From the NCBI GenBank assembly GCA_900155495.1, contig FTLJ01000160.1:62001-126000 (forward strand): DNA of 64,000 nt, given 5' to 3'. The DNA is from Porogramme epimiltina (lineage: Eukaryota; Basidiomycota; Agaricomycetes; Polyporales; Polyporaceae). The first letter of the stretch is position 1; each line of letters begins with the position of its first letter. The position numbers were made by a program, and so were the translations under genes. Below the pieces are notes generated by a model. The model was not told where the DNA came from. It saw only the letters and a program-made list of their open reading frames with translations, and did not search any database. This document shows, in pieces, positions 54,794 through 64,000 of the stretch.

Positions 54794-55421
54794 ATGCAAC
54801 TCAAGCTCGCGATCGTACTTGCGTTGTTCTCTGCCTCTGCTTGTAAGTGCTTGCACACAATGAATGCTGTGCGGGATAGATGTACTGACCTTACCTGCCT
54901 TATCGTTGAACGTTCCAGTCCCCCCTGTGGTCGCAGCTACCCCCGTGGATCAGGTGGAACGTAATGATAAACGAGGCGACAACGTCCTCGACCAGACCAT
55001 GGAACAGTCGAGCTGCAACCCAAACATGAGCGGCGAGGAAGTCTGCTCTATCGTAGTGGTGTCTGGGGGAAGCACTATCAGCACCATATTGACCACAGAG
55101 ACCGGCACTGGTTTTGTACGCACGCGTTCCTATGTTCCTATTGGGGTCCAACAGGGCATGACTGACAGGCCTCTCCTGGCCTTACAGAGCAACGGATTCG
55201 GAACTGCGACAGGTATCTTCCAGTCGCAGTCGATCTCCTTCGGGAGTAGCCCCACCCAGTCTACCAGTTCTGCTACCGCGACCTCTCAAGGTTCGGGTAG
55301 CTCCGCAACTACCACTTTCTCCCAATCTCAGTCCTCCGGGGGTGACATGGTTGCCGTTTCGCCGACGGTGGCTGTGACTCTCTTGACGTCTGTGGGAGCT
55401 GTGGTGTGGATGATTCTGTGA
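54794..55421 (+). CDS. Small secreted surface protein, divergent member
   Basis: Three exons from ATG 54794 to TGA 55419-55421. Exon 1 is a signal peptide (L-A-I-V-L-A-L-F-S-A-S-A). Exon 2 holds a short acidic region and a Cys pair with E-E-V-C-S-I-V-V-V-S-G-G and then a T-E-T-G-T-G motif that parallels the second half of the other family members. Exon 3 is a long Ser/Thr/Gln-rich linker (likely O-glycosylated) with a hydrophobic tail ending V-V-W-M-I-L. The N-terminal V-S-L-Y-x-P-G domain of its relatives is missing. TATAAAAG at 54667 marks the promoter. A GPI-anchored wall protein is plausible; function unknown. Confidence 0.75.
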
Positions 55422-55860
55422 TGAGGTTGACTATCATGCCTTGCATGCGAGGAGGATGAAATCACCTGCAAGGGAGTGTCTATGAAGGAGATCTGTTTAG
55501 AGTCATAGTAGTCTCACAATAGAACGTAGTCGCCCTCGTCGTCTTTGGCTTGTAGGATTCCTAGTGCCTTGAATCCGCGGATATGTGAATAATAGATCGG
55601 GATGGTGCCCTATTACATATGGAGATGCGCATCTGCGTGGTAACGTGGTTACAAGTACCAGGCGTCATCAAGGAAAGCTATATCAAGGGGTGGACAAACG
55701 CTCCGAGAAAGACTAGGATGCTTGCCACACGAAACGTGCCGAGGGGCTCAATGGAGAGCTTGCCGCAGCTCTGCGCGTTGACCTGTGCATTGGAATATTC
55801 AGTTTGGCGTCCAGAGGCTGCCTAGCGATTCGGCTAGGAATAGTCATAACATCAATGCTT
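55422..55860. other. Intergenic
   Basis: The 3' flank of the surface-protein gene. No coding signal was noted. Confidence 0.35.
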
Positions 55861-56280
55861 ACCTGAACTTCGATAGGTTTTACCGTCTCAATGATCGTTT
55901 GCAAGGTCTCCATCGTGCCCATAGCTGACGCATTGTCAATACACGCCGCTACGCTGTTGTTGATCCTACAGTTCTCGCGTAGCTCGCCGCTCAGCGGAGG
56001 GGCTCGATGAGCGTCGCGTCAGTGCATCCAGCGATATGCGTGACTGAAGCGTCGTCAATACATATCGTGGAGGTTGAATCCAAGCGAGGATTGATACGTA
56101 CCATCAGAGAACGAACACTCCTGTCAGAGTATAGGCCCTGTAACCAGTCAACGGAGTGCCCCACAAGTTGTTGTTGATACAAGCGCAGTCACGTAGCGCC
56201 ACCTGCTCTGATCATTCACGACGATCAATGTCTTGGAGGGCTTCCATCAAGAGTCGCACCATTAGTAGTACCATAGTCCA
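55861..56280 (-). pseudogene. Possible frameshifted Cys-rich protein relic
   Basis: Minus-strand pieces resemble each other and a small secreted Cys protein: D-C-A-C-I-N-N-N-L near 56190, then C-I-D-D-A-S, then A-G-C-T-D-A-T-L near 56020, then C-R-I-N-N-S-V-A-A-C-I-D-N-A-S near 55950. Neighbouring pieces are in different frames with intervening stops, and no start codon or signal peptide was found. A decayed gene is the best reading, but chance cannot be excluded. Confidence 0.25.
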
Positions 56281-56993
56281 GTGCACGGAAGATTGCGTAC
56301 CAGGCATTATCGTGGGTTTGAGCCGTCGGGTTATATTGGGGTTGATACTACCACTCTTACTTCATAAGAACGATGTAGAGTGCTGGCTGCCGAGCCTGAA
56401 CATCCGATATAGAGCAGTGCTGGGCGTGGGCAGGTCGGTGTTAGTTGAGCAACGCCGAGGCCCGAGGATGTGCAAGTCGGGAGGAAGGCCCGGTCGGTAA
56501 ATGTCGTCATTCCCCGCCGGCGTTTGCCCCTTCCGGTTTGAAATATGCAAACTTCAAGTACGGGCGCTTAATCGCACTTCCTATTGGCTTACCACTGTCG
56601 GGAGTAATCGATAATCACCCTCTTCCGCTCGGAGCACACTATCCTCCCCGTACAGTTCAGCTTACCAGTTCTCTCTACTTATGAAATAGCTGACCGAGCT
56701 CATGTACATTCCAGCAGGTTTCCTCATGATGCAATACGTGCACTTCCGCAAACACCCGCGTCCCTCGCCACGATCGCCGACCGTAGCCCAAGATGATATT
56801 CCGTGCCACTCCTTGTGCAATTAGAATATGTTATTCAGCCTCATGAGGAGTTGTGTCACACATCTTCACGGCCCTCTCCCGCTCGGAGAGCCGAGGGTAT
56901 ATAAACTAGCTCATGCTTCACGAACGAGAACAACCGCCACATCCACCACCGCATTCACCTCATCTCGTCTGAACACACTTATCCTCATCATAA
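56281..56993. promoter_or_regulatory. Upstream region of SDR gene with TATA box
   Basis: TATATAAA at 56898-56905, 89-96 nt before the ATG at 56994, is a well-placed core promoter. No gene was found in the rest. Confidence 0.5.
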
Positions 56994-58231
56994 ATGCCAG
57001 CGATTACCTCCGGAAAAGTGCTCGTAACCGGCGCCAATGGCTACATTGCCGTCTGGATCGTCAAATCACTCCTCGAAGCCGGGTTCTCCGTACGGGGTAC
57101 TGTGCGGTCGGAGAGCAAGGCAGGCCACCTACACGAGCTCTTCAAGTCCTACGGAAACAAGCTCGAGATCGTTATCGTGGATGATATCACCAAGGTGCGT
57201 CACGCTCACTCTACGCATCCATTCTTGTTTTCTGATATCTGGTCTCGCCACCCACTTTCAAATTCTCCAGGAAGATGCGTTCGCGGAACACGTCAAGGAC
57301 GTCGACGCGATCGCACACACCGCCTCGCCCTTCCACATGAAGGCCGTCGAACCCGAAGAGATGATCACACCCGCGGTCGAGGGCACGCTTTCCGTCCTCA
57401 AGGCCGCCGCGGCGTACGGGCCTTCTGTAAAGCGCATCATCGTACTCTCCTCCACGGCCGCCGTTTTCAACACCGCACCGTTCGGCGCGACGCTCGACGA
57501 GGGCTCTTGGAACGAGGCCATGGTCGCCGAGGTCAAAGAGAAGGGTTGCGACGCGGCACAGGTGTCCAAGTACTGCGCGAGCAAGACTCTTGCCGAGCGC
57601 GCCGCGTGGGAGTGGTGGAACGAGCGCAAGGGCGCTCTTGGCTGGGACCTCGTCGCTCTCAACCCCCCGTGGGTGTATGGGCCGTTCCTGCACGACATCC
57701 CCAGCGCGGACCAGCTGAACGAGTCTGCGAGCATGTGGTGGGGCGCGGTAGTTAAGGGCGAAAGGGATAGTGACGCAGTCGCAGCACCGATGTGAGTAAC
57801 TTTATTTGATACCCTTGCTGGACTGGTGAAGGCGAGTACTGACGATCTACTGCTTTCTCAGGGGCTCCTGGGTAGACGTGCGGGATATTGCCCAAGCACA
57901 CACGCTCGTTTTCCAAACGGAGGCTGCCGGTGGGAGCCGGTTCATAGTCACCGCGGGCACCTACACGTTCCAGGACTTTGGTGAGTTATGCATCGACTGC
58001 CCAACACATGGAACTTACTGACATGCATCATCTCTAGTCATCTTTGCGCATCAGTACTCGAGCAAACTTCCAGCTGGTAACACCTCGTACGATGCATCAA
58101 CGGTGAAACACCCCATTATCGTCAGCAACAGCAAGAGTGTCAGCATTCTCGGAATGAAGTACCGCACTATTCATGAGACCACCATCGACACGCTCAAAGA
58201 TTTTGAGACCAAGGGCTGGCTGCAACTTTGA
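56994..58231 (+). CDS. NAD(P)-dependent extended SDR reductase
   Basis: At least four exons from ATG 56994 to TGA 58229-58231. The N-terminal Rossmann motif is V-L-V-T-G-A-N-G-Y-I-A, with R-G-T-V-R-S-E-S after the second strand suggesting NADPH preference. Other marks are D-A-I-A-H-T-A-S-P-F, the Ser of V-L-S-S-T-A, the catalytic Y-C-A-S-K and the L-N-P-P-W-V-Y-G-P loop. This set is typical of the dihydroflavonol-4-reductase/GRE2-like group, which reduces aldehydes and ketones in the cytosol. The Ser-Tyr-Lys triad is complete, so the enzyme should be active. The physiological substrate is not evident; detoxification of lignin-derived or sugar-derived carbonyls is a common suggestion. Confidence 0.88.
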
Positions 58232-58759
58232 CTACAATTCGCCAGTGTACCTAGATCACATCTTGTACATATTAGAGCCGTCGTTTTGTAACTAGAGCAC
58301 CCTATATTGTAGTATTTACCAACCCCATATTCAACTCCATCTCCTCCACCATGTCTCTCCCGTTCTTTTGACCGCGTTTTACGACGTCTTTGATCGCCGC
58401 AAGAATTTGTCGAAAGTCGAGACTCGAAACCGTGACTGGTCACGAGGTCGAACGCGTCCGTCACAACGCACGTGATTCGTGACCACCTCTAGCACGCCCA
58501 TTTTCGAGTTCCCTTGGACCCGATCATCTCCGAGTCAGGACTGGTCGAGCCCTGGGGCAGATATCCCATCACTTTTCTTGACAAATCTGGTTGTGTTGTT
58601 CATTACTTCCCCGCACAATATCGCTTTTGCTCAATGAAAACTGCTCAGTTCATATCGTGATGGAACTTCAATTGTTCAACGAAATAAGTCTGCAATGTTG
58701 ACAACAGCGCTAGCAGGACTAAAGGAGGGTGCTCTCATATGTGACATTCTTCCGGCGTT
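58232..58759. other. Intergenic, convergent
   Basis: The spacer lies between the 3' ends of the two reductase genes. No gene was found. Confidence 0.4.
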
Positions 58760-60031
58760 CTAAGCGAGCTCGTGGGGATGAACAACTAACTTGCGTCCGC
58801 TGACCTCGCCAGCCTTCAATCTCTCTAGGGCCTCGGGAATGGCACCAAGACCTCCCGGGATGACCTCGACCACGTTTGGCTGTGACAAATGCTGTCAGCG
58901 TGTATCCAAAGAGGAAGACAAAAAAATGCACACCTTAAGCAGTCCGTCCTCGAGGAGACCCTCGAGAGATTGCGCGAATACAGGGCCGAACTCGCGGTTG
59001 GGAGGCAAGGAAGTCACGCCTGCGGCCCTCACCACAGAAACAGACTTCCCCGACCCTTTTCGCTCATCAGTGAGCTTCTCGGGGTTCACGATGACGAGCG
59101 TGCCGTCCGGAGATACGAGATCGAAGCCAAGGTTCTGGGTGACGTCGCTGGAGATCCCGTCGTACACGATGTCTATGTGGCCGCCGGAGAGCTTGGCGAC
59201 CTCCGCAAGCAACTCCTCGTCTGCGAGTTTTCGGTCGAGAACGTGGGTCGCGCCGAACGACTTGAGAGTGTCTATATTGTGCGGGGATGCTGTCGTTATG
59301 ATGGGCGAGAAGCCGGACAGTCTCAAGAATTGGATCGCTGTAGCCCGTATAGCGGTCAGCGATCTATATAGGGCCGAAAAGGCTGAAGCATACCGGCTTG
59401 ACCGACAGAGGTAGACCCTCCGAGGACGATGGCAGCTTTCCCAGCATATTTCCCAAGTCCACCAGTGGCCCATGGAGGGGTAAGCCGGGCACTACTGGCT
59501 TCGCTGCTGGGATTATACAGCGGCATAGCGGCGGAAGGGGCAGAAACAGGGAGGGTAGACGCTTCGTCAAAAGACATTGATTCGGGAATCTAAGGTCTTT
59601 GTAAGTACGACTGTGCGATGTACGTGAGTTTCGAAGTACCTTAGAAAGGAGGTTCGCTGGAGTGCGAATGTACTGCTGGAATGTGTTGCTATCATCTGTA
59701 AACTGGCCCTCGGCCATCCTAAAGCAAGTGTAAGTGGCGTTCTAAATATTCCGTACTCTAGTACTTACACCCTGTCCCCAACACGGATTCTGGTGACATT
59801 CTTTCCAACAGCGACGACCACACCACCAGCCGCGAACCCAATCACGGCGGGGAACGTCGTTACGATGACACCCCATGCCTGAATTTTCCAGTCGGCGGGG
59901 TTCAGTGAGGTCGACTCGACTTTGACGAGAGCTTCGTCGGCCGCGGGGTGCGGGAGGTTGACCGTCTGCACGGCATATGACCCGAACTTGGACAAAAGAT
60001 AGAGGACCTTGTGAGTTGTGGGGATGGACAT
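58760..60031 (-). CDS. MDR-family reductase (zinc-independent, enoyl-reductase-like)
   Basis: Starts at ATG 60029-60031 and ends at TAG 58760-58762, with several short introns. The N-terminal GroES-like domain contains S-L-N-P-A-D-W-K-I-Q and the I-G-F-A-A-G-G-V-V segment followed by V-G-D-R-V. The cofactor domain holds A-I-V-L-G-G-S-T-S-V-G-Q, then F-G-A-T-H-V-L-D-R and I-D-I-V-Y-D-G-I-S. The C-terminus is G-R-K-L-V-V-H-P. The structural and catalytic zinc ligands of classical alcohol dehydrogenases are absent, so it fits the quinone-oxidoreductase/trans-enoyl-reductase (toxD-like) group using NADPH. The substrate is unknown. A TATAAAAC lies 63 nt upstream. Confidence 0.88.
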
Positions 60032-60093
60032 GGTTGGTGTGCGACGGCAGTTGAGAGGGGCGGCTTGGGGCTCTTGTAGCCGACCACGCCACT

Positions 60094-60101
60094 GTTTTAT
60101 A
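60094..60101 (-). promoter_or_regulatory. TATA box of MDR reductase gene
   Basis: TATAAAAC on the minus strand, 63 nt before the ATG at 60031. Confidence 0.55.
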
Positions 60102-61307
60102 CCTGAATATGGAGTGTGCTCGCAGTCCGCCCTCTACAATGCCTCGGCATACCCAAGCCCTGCTAACCGCGGTTGCCTGTCCAGAATACACACTGACGCC
60201 CGTCACTGAATCCGATCTCGGGAATTGGGTGGAGCAATAAGAGTCAGTCTGAACAGTATTACTCAGCATGCTGAGATGTCGGCACCGCCGATGATAATAA
60301 CCAAAGAGTCTACCAGCGACTTTTCTAGTCAGTGTAGTATATCCTGCGTCGTGATGTTGAACGATATTGATGCATTATGGTGCAAATCCGGGCGACACCG
60401 AGGCCGCAACGCGGAGCGCTTGAGAAGCCGCTCAACCTGGGGAACCATAACCATCAGTCAGCGGCCCGTCTCAGTAAGCAAGGAGAGCAGAGGAAATCAC
60501 TGTGCGTCAATCGTTTCTTTATGACATGTCGTTCGTGCGTCAGTTAACCATCGTAGATGTGACTGCTTTTAAACCTCCATTCGCGCTCAGCGGCAATGAT
60601 AGGTCCAAATGTGCGAACCGTCGTTTGAATGTGTGAGGAGTAAATGGGAAAATTACATGTTATTCCAACAAAGTGGACCAGTAACGTGATAACACGGGCC
60701 TTGATTGATCATGAATCAAAGGAGTGAAAACCTAAGCCTAGGAACACACTCGTCGCTCGGTTAGCACGCTTGTACGATTCGGAACATACTATAGTCATCG
60801 CACCCTTTTGAATCACTAACACACGTATTGAGGTCTCGCTTAGAACGTTGCTGTGGTGCAGCAGACGCCACTCCCTAACGTCGACGTGGCAGTGGCAGAC
60901 CAAAATTTGGAGACAAGCGCCCGTGGGCCTACGCATTGGTCTCACGCGGTCCCGGCCAACTGTATCGCCACCCCGATGGGGTCTGTAAGCCAATTCAGAC
61001 GATAATCTATAGGTCTCGGCGGAGTTAACTGTTACACGGTCATCTGAGCTCTTCCAAGGCTGAGGGATCGATGGATGCTTACTACTTAACCAGTTCGCCA
61101 CGTCGGTCTCTCGTCGAAATAGGCCCGAGTCTGCCAAGGATACTACCACCCCCTTTGTGAAGGCTTACCATGCATAGCTGGAAATGCCCGTGGTGCAGCA
61201 AGCACAAGCTAGCACGCCCGTTCTTCTATCTCTCCTGCGTTAACATGAACGCAACGTTACATTCATTACCAAAATACAACTTCAAAAAGACCACACGTCC
61301 TAATCAA
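60102..61307. other. Intergenic
   Basis: 1.2 kb between the promoter of the MDR gene and the 3' end of the surface-protein gene. Short ORFs show no recognisable features. Confidence 0.4.
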
Positions 61308-62019
61308 TCACAGAAGCATGCCTGCAAATGCCCCCATCACTATTACTGCACTTGCAGATAACATCGCGCCAGCTTTCAGGCCTCCGGAATTGCTCGTCTA
61401 GAGTGACATAGTGAGCGAGTGCAAAATGGGGTACACGCATTCGAGGGACACTCACCTGGACTTCGACAAACCTCGCTGTTTCGGTAACGATCCCGGCGGT
61501 GGACTGGGTGCCAGATGCCGAGAGAACGCCAGTACAGACCGCGATGCCGTCCTTGATCGTGCAGTCGTCGCTGAGCAGTCCGAAGTCCGTGAGATTGCCC
61601 ACGATGTGTGCGTCGTTGGGCCCCTCGACCAGTGTTGCTGCGGAAGCACGTCAGTAGACAGGTACGGCGAGGCGAGTGGGTGATCGGATCGCCCGGCCCG
61701 CAGCGAGACGAACGACGTACCAGTAAACTGCGCAAACGGGTCGGCGGTGCGCGTAGCGCCAGAGTTGGTCAGTGTACCGCTGGCCACCCCAGCAGCGATC
61801 CGCCACGACGTGCGCCCTTGGTCGTCTACGCCGAGCTTGTCGGCCGTCAGCGGGACATCCGGGTCCGTGCCAGGTACGTAGAGCGAGACAACAGCAGCGT
61901 CTACATCGATGGAACATTAGCTTGTGAGGACTGGTGATGCTTCAAGGTAGAGATGACTCACTGGTGAAAGTGCAAAGTGCCGCCACATAGATAAAAGAAG
62001 AGAAGATCTTCGAGTACAT
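61308..62019 (-). CDS. Small secreted protein with C-terminal anchor-like tail, close paralogue of 16682
   Basis: Starts at ATG 62017-62019 with a signal peptide (M-Y-S-K-I-F-S-S-F-I-Y-V) and ends at TGA 61308-61310. Exon 2 opens with A-V-V-S-L-Y-V-P-G and carries G-R-T-S-W-R. Exon 3 starts with T-L-V-E-G-P-N and has the Cys pair C-T-I-K-D-G-I-A-V-C and T-E-T-A-R-F. The last exon is a short Ser/Gly linker with a hydrophobic tail ending F-A-G-M-L-L. Exon order and motifs match the plus-strand gene at 16682 over the whole length, although the two lie 44 kb apart and in opposite orientation. GPI or tail anchoring is inferred; function unknown. Confidence 0.78.
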
Positions 62020-63404
62020 GGTGAAATAGAAAAGTGGAAAATGGAAAAGGCTCGAAGAAAAGAGGCGGAAGAGGCGCGCGAAAGAAGACAAGAAAGCTAA
62101 CGAGATGGGAGGGTACTAACGCTGGGTGGTCATACTTATACCGCAACGTCAGTCTGTATGCTGCGAGCCGTCTCCAGGCCCCGAATGGCGTGCCCAAGGT
62201 AAACGTCCGCATCATGAACATAGACCGGCGCGCAACGATAGCACCCGCTGAGTACGCGAAGCCGCCGGAGGGCGCGGATCGCAGTTAGCCCATGACATGA
62301 CGGCCGCTTCTTCCACGAAGCCGAGCCACAGCCGATACGCACAAGGCCTCATGAGTGATGGAGCTCGTGTGTTCAGCAGAGTAGAACACGGCCGTATTAG
62401 GCATTCCACTACTCTCATCCTATGATGCGAAGCTGAGGACCAGCGCATCACTAACCGGCGGCTGCGTCGGGCGGTGATGCGCCATGCCTCCTTCATTGCA
62501 TCCGTGATAGCATACACTGCACAGCCCCTCGTCCATCCGACTCGGGTACATGGTATCGAGGACGGGTGCGTCTGGGAGCCGTCGAGGCACTGTAAAGCGA
62601 ACTCCGAACGACAGCGCTGGGAACAATGTCCCGAGTCGGGGCCCCGCAAGCCCACTGCTCCAGTCCAGGACTAGAATTTGAATAACTGAGTGATGCCACT
62701 GGTACCACGCAGCCATCAAATTCATAGCCTGGGAGAGATGCCCACGCATCCGAACATGAGCTCACCTCTGTGCAACGTCGCAGCCTCTACTGACCATGAG
62801 AATGTGCCTGGAGAAAGGGGTGACACTCCTTCAGTATGGAATGGGCGCCGTGGCAGGAAAAGGGATCACTTGGGACCCTAGGTTCCAGACCGTGTGCGAA
62901 GCTGCGAGGATGATGGCGTTATGTTGCAATGGGTTGTAATCGTAGCGAAGATTTGAGGAGAGCCCAGGGGGGAGGTCTCCGGGGTTGAATAAGCCCCGGT
63001 CATCTTCAATATTTTTGTATCTGTGCAACAAAGTAGAAGATGCCAAAATGCTCTAGGGACCAGATACCAGCCATAAATCGTTATGGTGGTGTCGCTGTTC
63101 AAGCGTTGGTAAGCGCCCGTCTCGCCGCACGAGAAGCAGCAAAATCATTACATAATATATACGGCCGTGTATCTCCGGCGGTCTCCAGCGCAACCATTTC
63201 AAAAAATTCGTGTTGCCGAGCTCGACGTTGAATCGTCGTTGATAAGTAGGACTTACTTAGGAAACCATAGGAGCACGATCTGATCATCTATTGCTATGCG
63301 GTGAACATATAGCATCCGCTTTGGGGAGGCGAATAACATCATCGAGGGTATAAGTACACAAATTTGTTCTCCATTTCATTCATTCTTTTCACCGAGAAAG
63401 CCGC
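62020..63404. other. Intergenic
   Basis: Holds the promoter of the surface-protein gene (purine-rich on the plus strand at about 62030-62110) and the 3' flank of the reductase gene. No other gene was supported. Confidence 0.4.
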
Positions 63405-64000
63405 CTAATCTCCCTTGGGACGAAGAGAAGGCGCAAGTGGCCAACGGTCGAAGTGACCCGCATAGCGATGGAAGGTCCCATACTCCGACCCATCACCCTA
63501 TATGGTAGCGTTAACGTTGCAGTCAGGAACAACATTCGAAATCCCGGTGAACATGCGCGACGTACGAAAAGGGTGTACATCATTCCTTTATCAAACGGCG
63601 ACGACGCCTCTATCTTCTTGATATGTTCGTCGGTGAGGGAGACGTCGAGAGCAGCGATGTTGGCGTGGAGATGTTCCACCTTACGCCCACCAATGATAGG
63701 GAAGACGTGGGGTGTCTTCTGCATCACGTACGCGATCGCGACTATACAAGTATGGTGTGTTTGCGCGGACATCATGTGAATGGAGGGAAGGGACCACTCA
63801 CCCGCCTGTATATTCGGAGCGCCAACCTCCGTAGCTACCTCTTCGAGTACGTTCGTGACGGCGCGCTCGCGCTCCGTGCGTTCCCAGCTAGGACCGAGGA
63901 GCGCGCGCCCTGGATCAAGATAAGCTTCCTCTGTAGGAGCTGAGATCACACGCCGAGGCAGGCGTACCTTTCTCGCCCGTCTCGCGTCGCTTCTGTTCCT
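63405..64000 (-). CDS. Aldo/keto reductase, aryl-alcohol dehydrogenase-like, 5' end outside window
   Basis: Only the C-terminal part is visible. An exon at about 63949-63810 holds the helix with W-E-R-T-E-R-E-R-A-V-T. After an intron, the exon at about 63750-63590 contains A-I-A-Y-V-M-Q-K-T-P-H-V-F-P-I-I-G-G-R and L-T-D-E-H-I-K-K-I-E, the cofactor-binding C-terminal signature of the AAD branch of aldo/keto reductases. The best C-terminus (H-F-D-R-W-P-L-A-P) ends at TAG 63405-63407 and needs a frame change near 63500, by an unrecognised intron or an indel; the uninterrupted frame ends at 63389. Such NADPH enzymes reduce aryl aldehydes and are common in wood-decay fungi. Confidence 0.75.

Overview
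The window looks like a chromosomal segment of an Agaricomycete fungus, probably a polypore-type wood decayer. The genes carry many short introns (about 50-60 nt, GT..AG), coding sequence is GC-rich, and three lipopeptide mating-pheromone precursor genes are present, which is a basidiomycete trait. The rank and the polypore suggestion are inference from gene content only. No rRNA, tRNA or CRISPR could be supported.

Layout. (1) 0.3-9.7 kb: a cluster of four intron-rich genes. Three paralogues (two minus, one plus) have long amphipathic helices flanking one central hydrophobic hairpin, the plan of alpha-helical pore-forming proteins of the ClyA/HBL/XaxA type. The fourth is helical but lacks the hairpin. 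(2) 10.2-18.6 kb: a multi-pass membrane protein with a lumenal or extracellular N-terminal domain, a 2-oxoglutarate/Fe(II) oxygenase, a small anchored surface protein, and two gene relics on the minus strand. (3) 19.0-31.4 kb: a tandemly repeated module of an M28 zinc aminopeptidase followed by an aminoglycoside-phosphotransferase-like kinase. The kinase survives in all three modules; the peptidase is intact only in the first. A DUF7770-like gene with no long ORF lies inside module 1. (4) 31.7-35.7 kb: TMA64 (eIF2D) and a short gene matching only the N-terminal part of the M28 protein. (5) 36.4-44.6 kb: three pheromone precursor genes on the minus strand around a degenerate trehalose-6-phosphate synthase/phosphatase gene of TSL1/TPS3 type. 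No STE3-type receptor is visible in the window. (6) 45.3-46.2 kb: a candidate non-autonomous DNA transposon with terminal inverted repeats. (7) 48.3-55.4 kb: three more small surface-protein genes, two of them in a tandem segmental duplication. (8) 57-64 kb: an extended SDR reductase, an MDR-type reductase, a fifth surface-protein gene and the 3' part of an aldo/keto reductase.

The genes fall into functional groups: possible membrane-attack or defence proteins, mating-signal production, trehalose control, and an accessory zone of duplicating and decaying genes. Gene spans are start-to-stop including introns. Exon edges were read by eye and may be off by a few bases. Roles given to the pore-forming-like and surface families are inferences from architecture.
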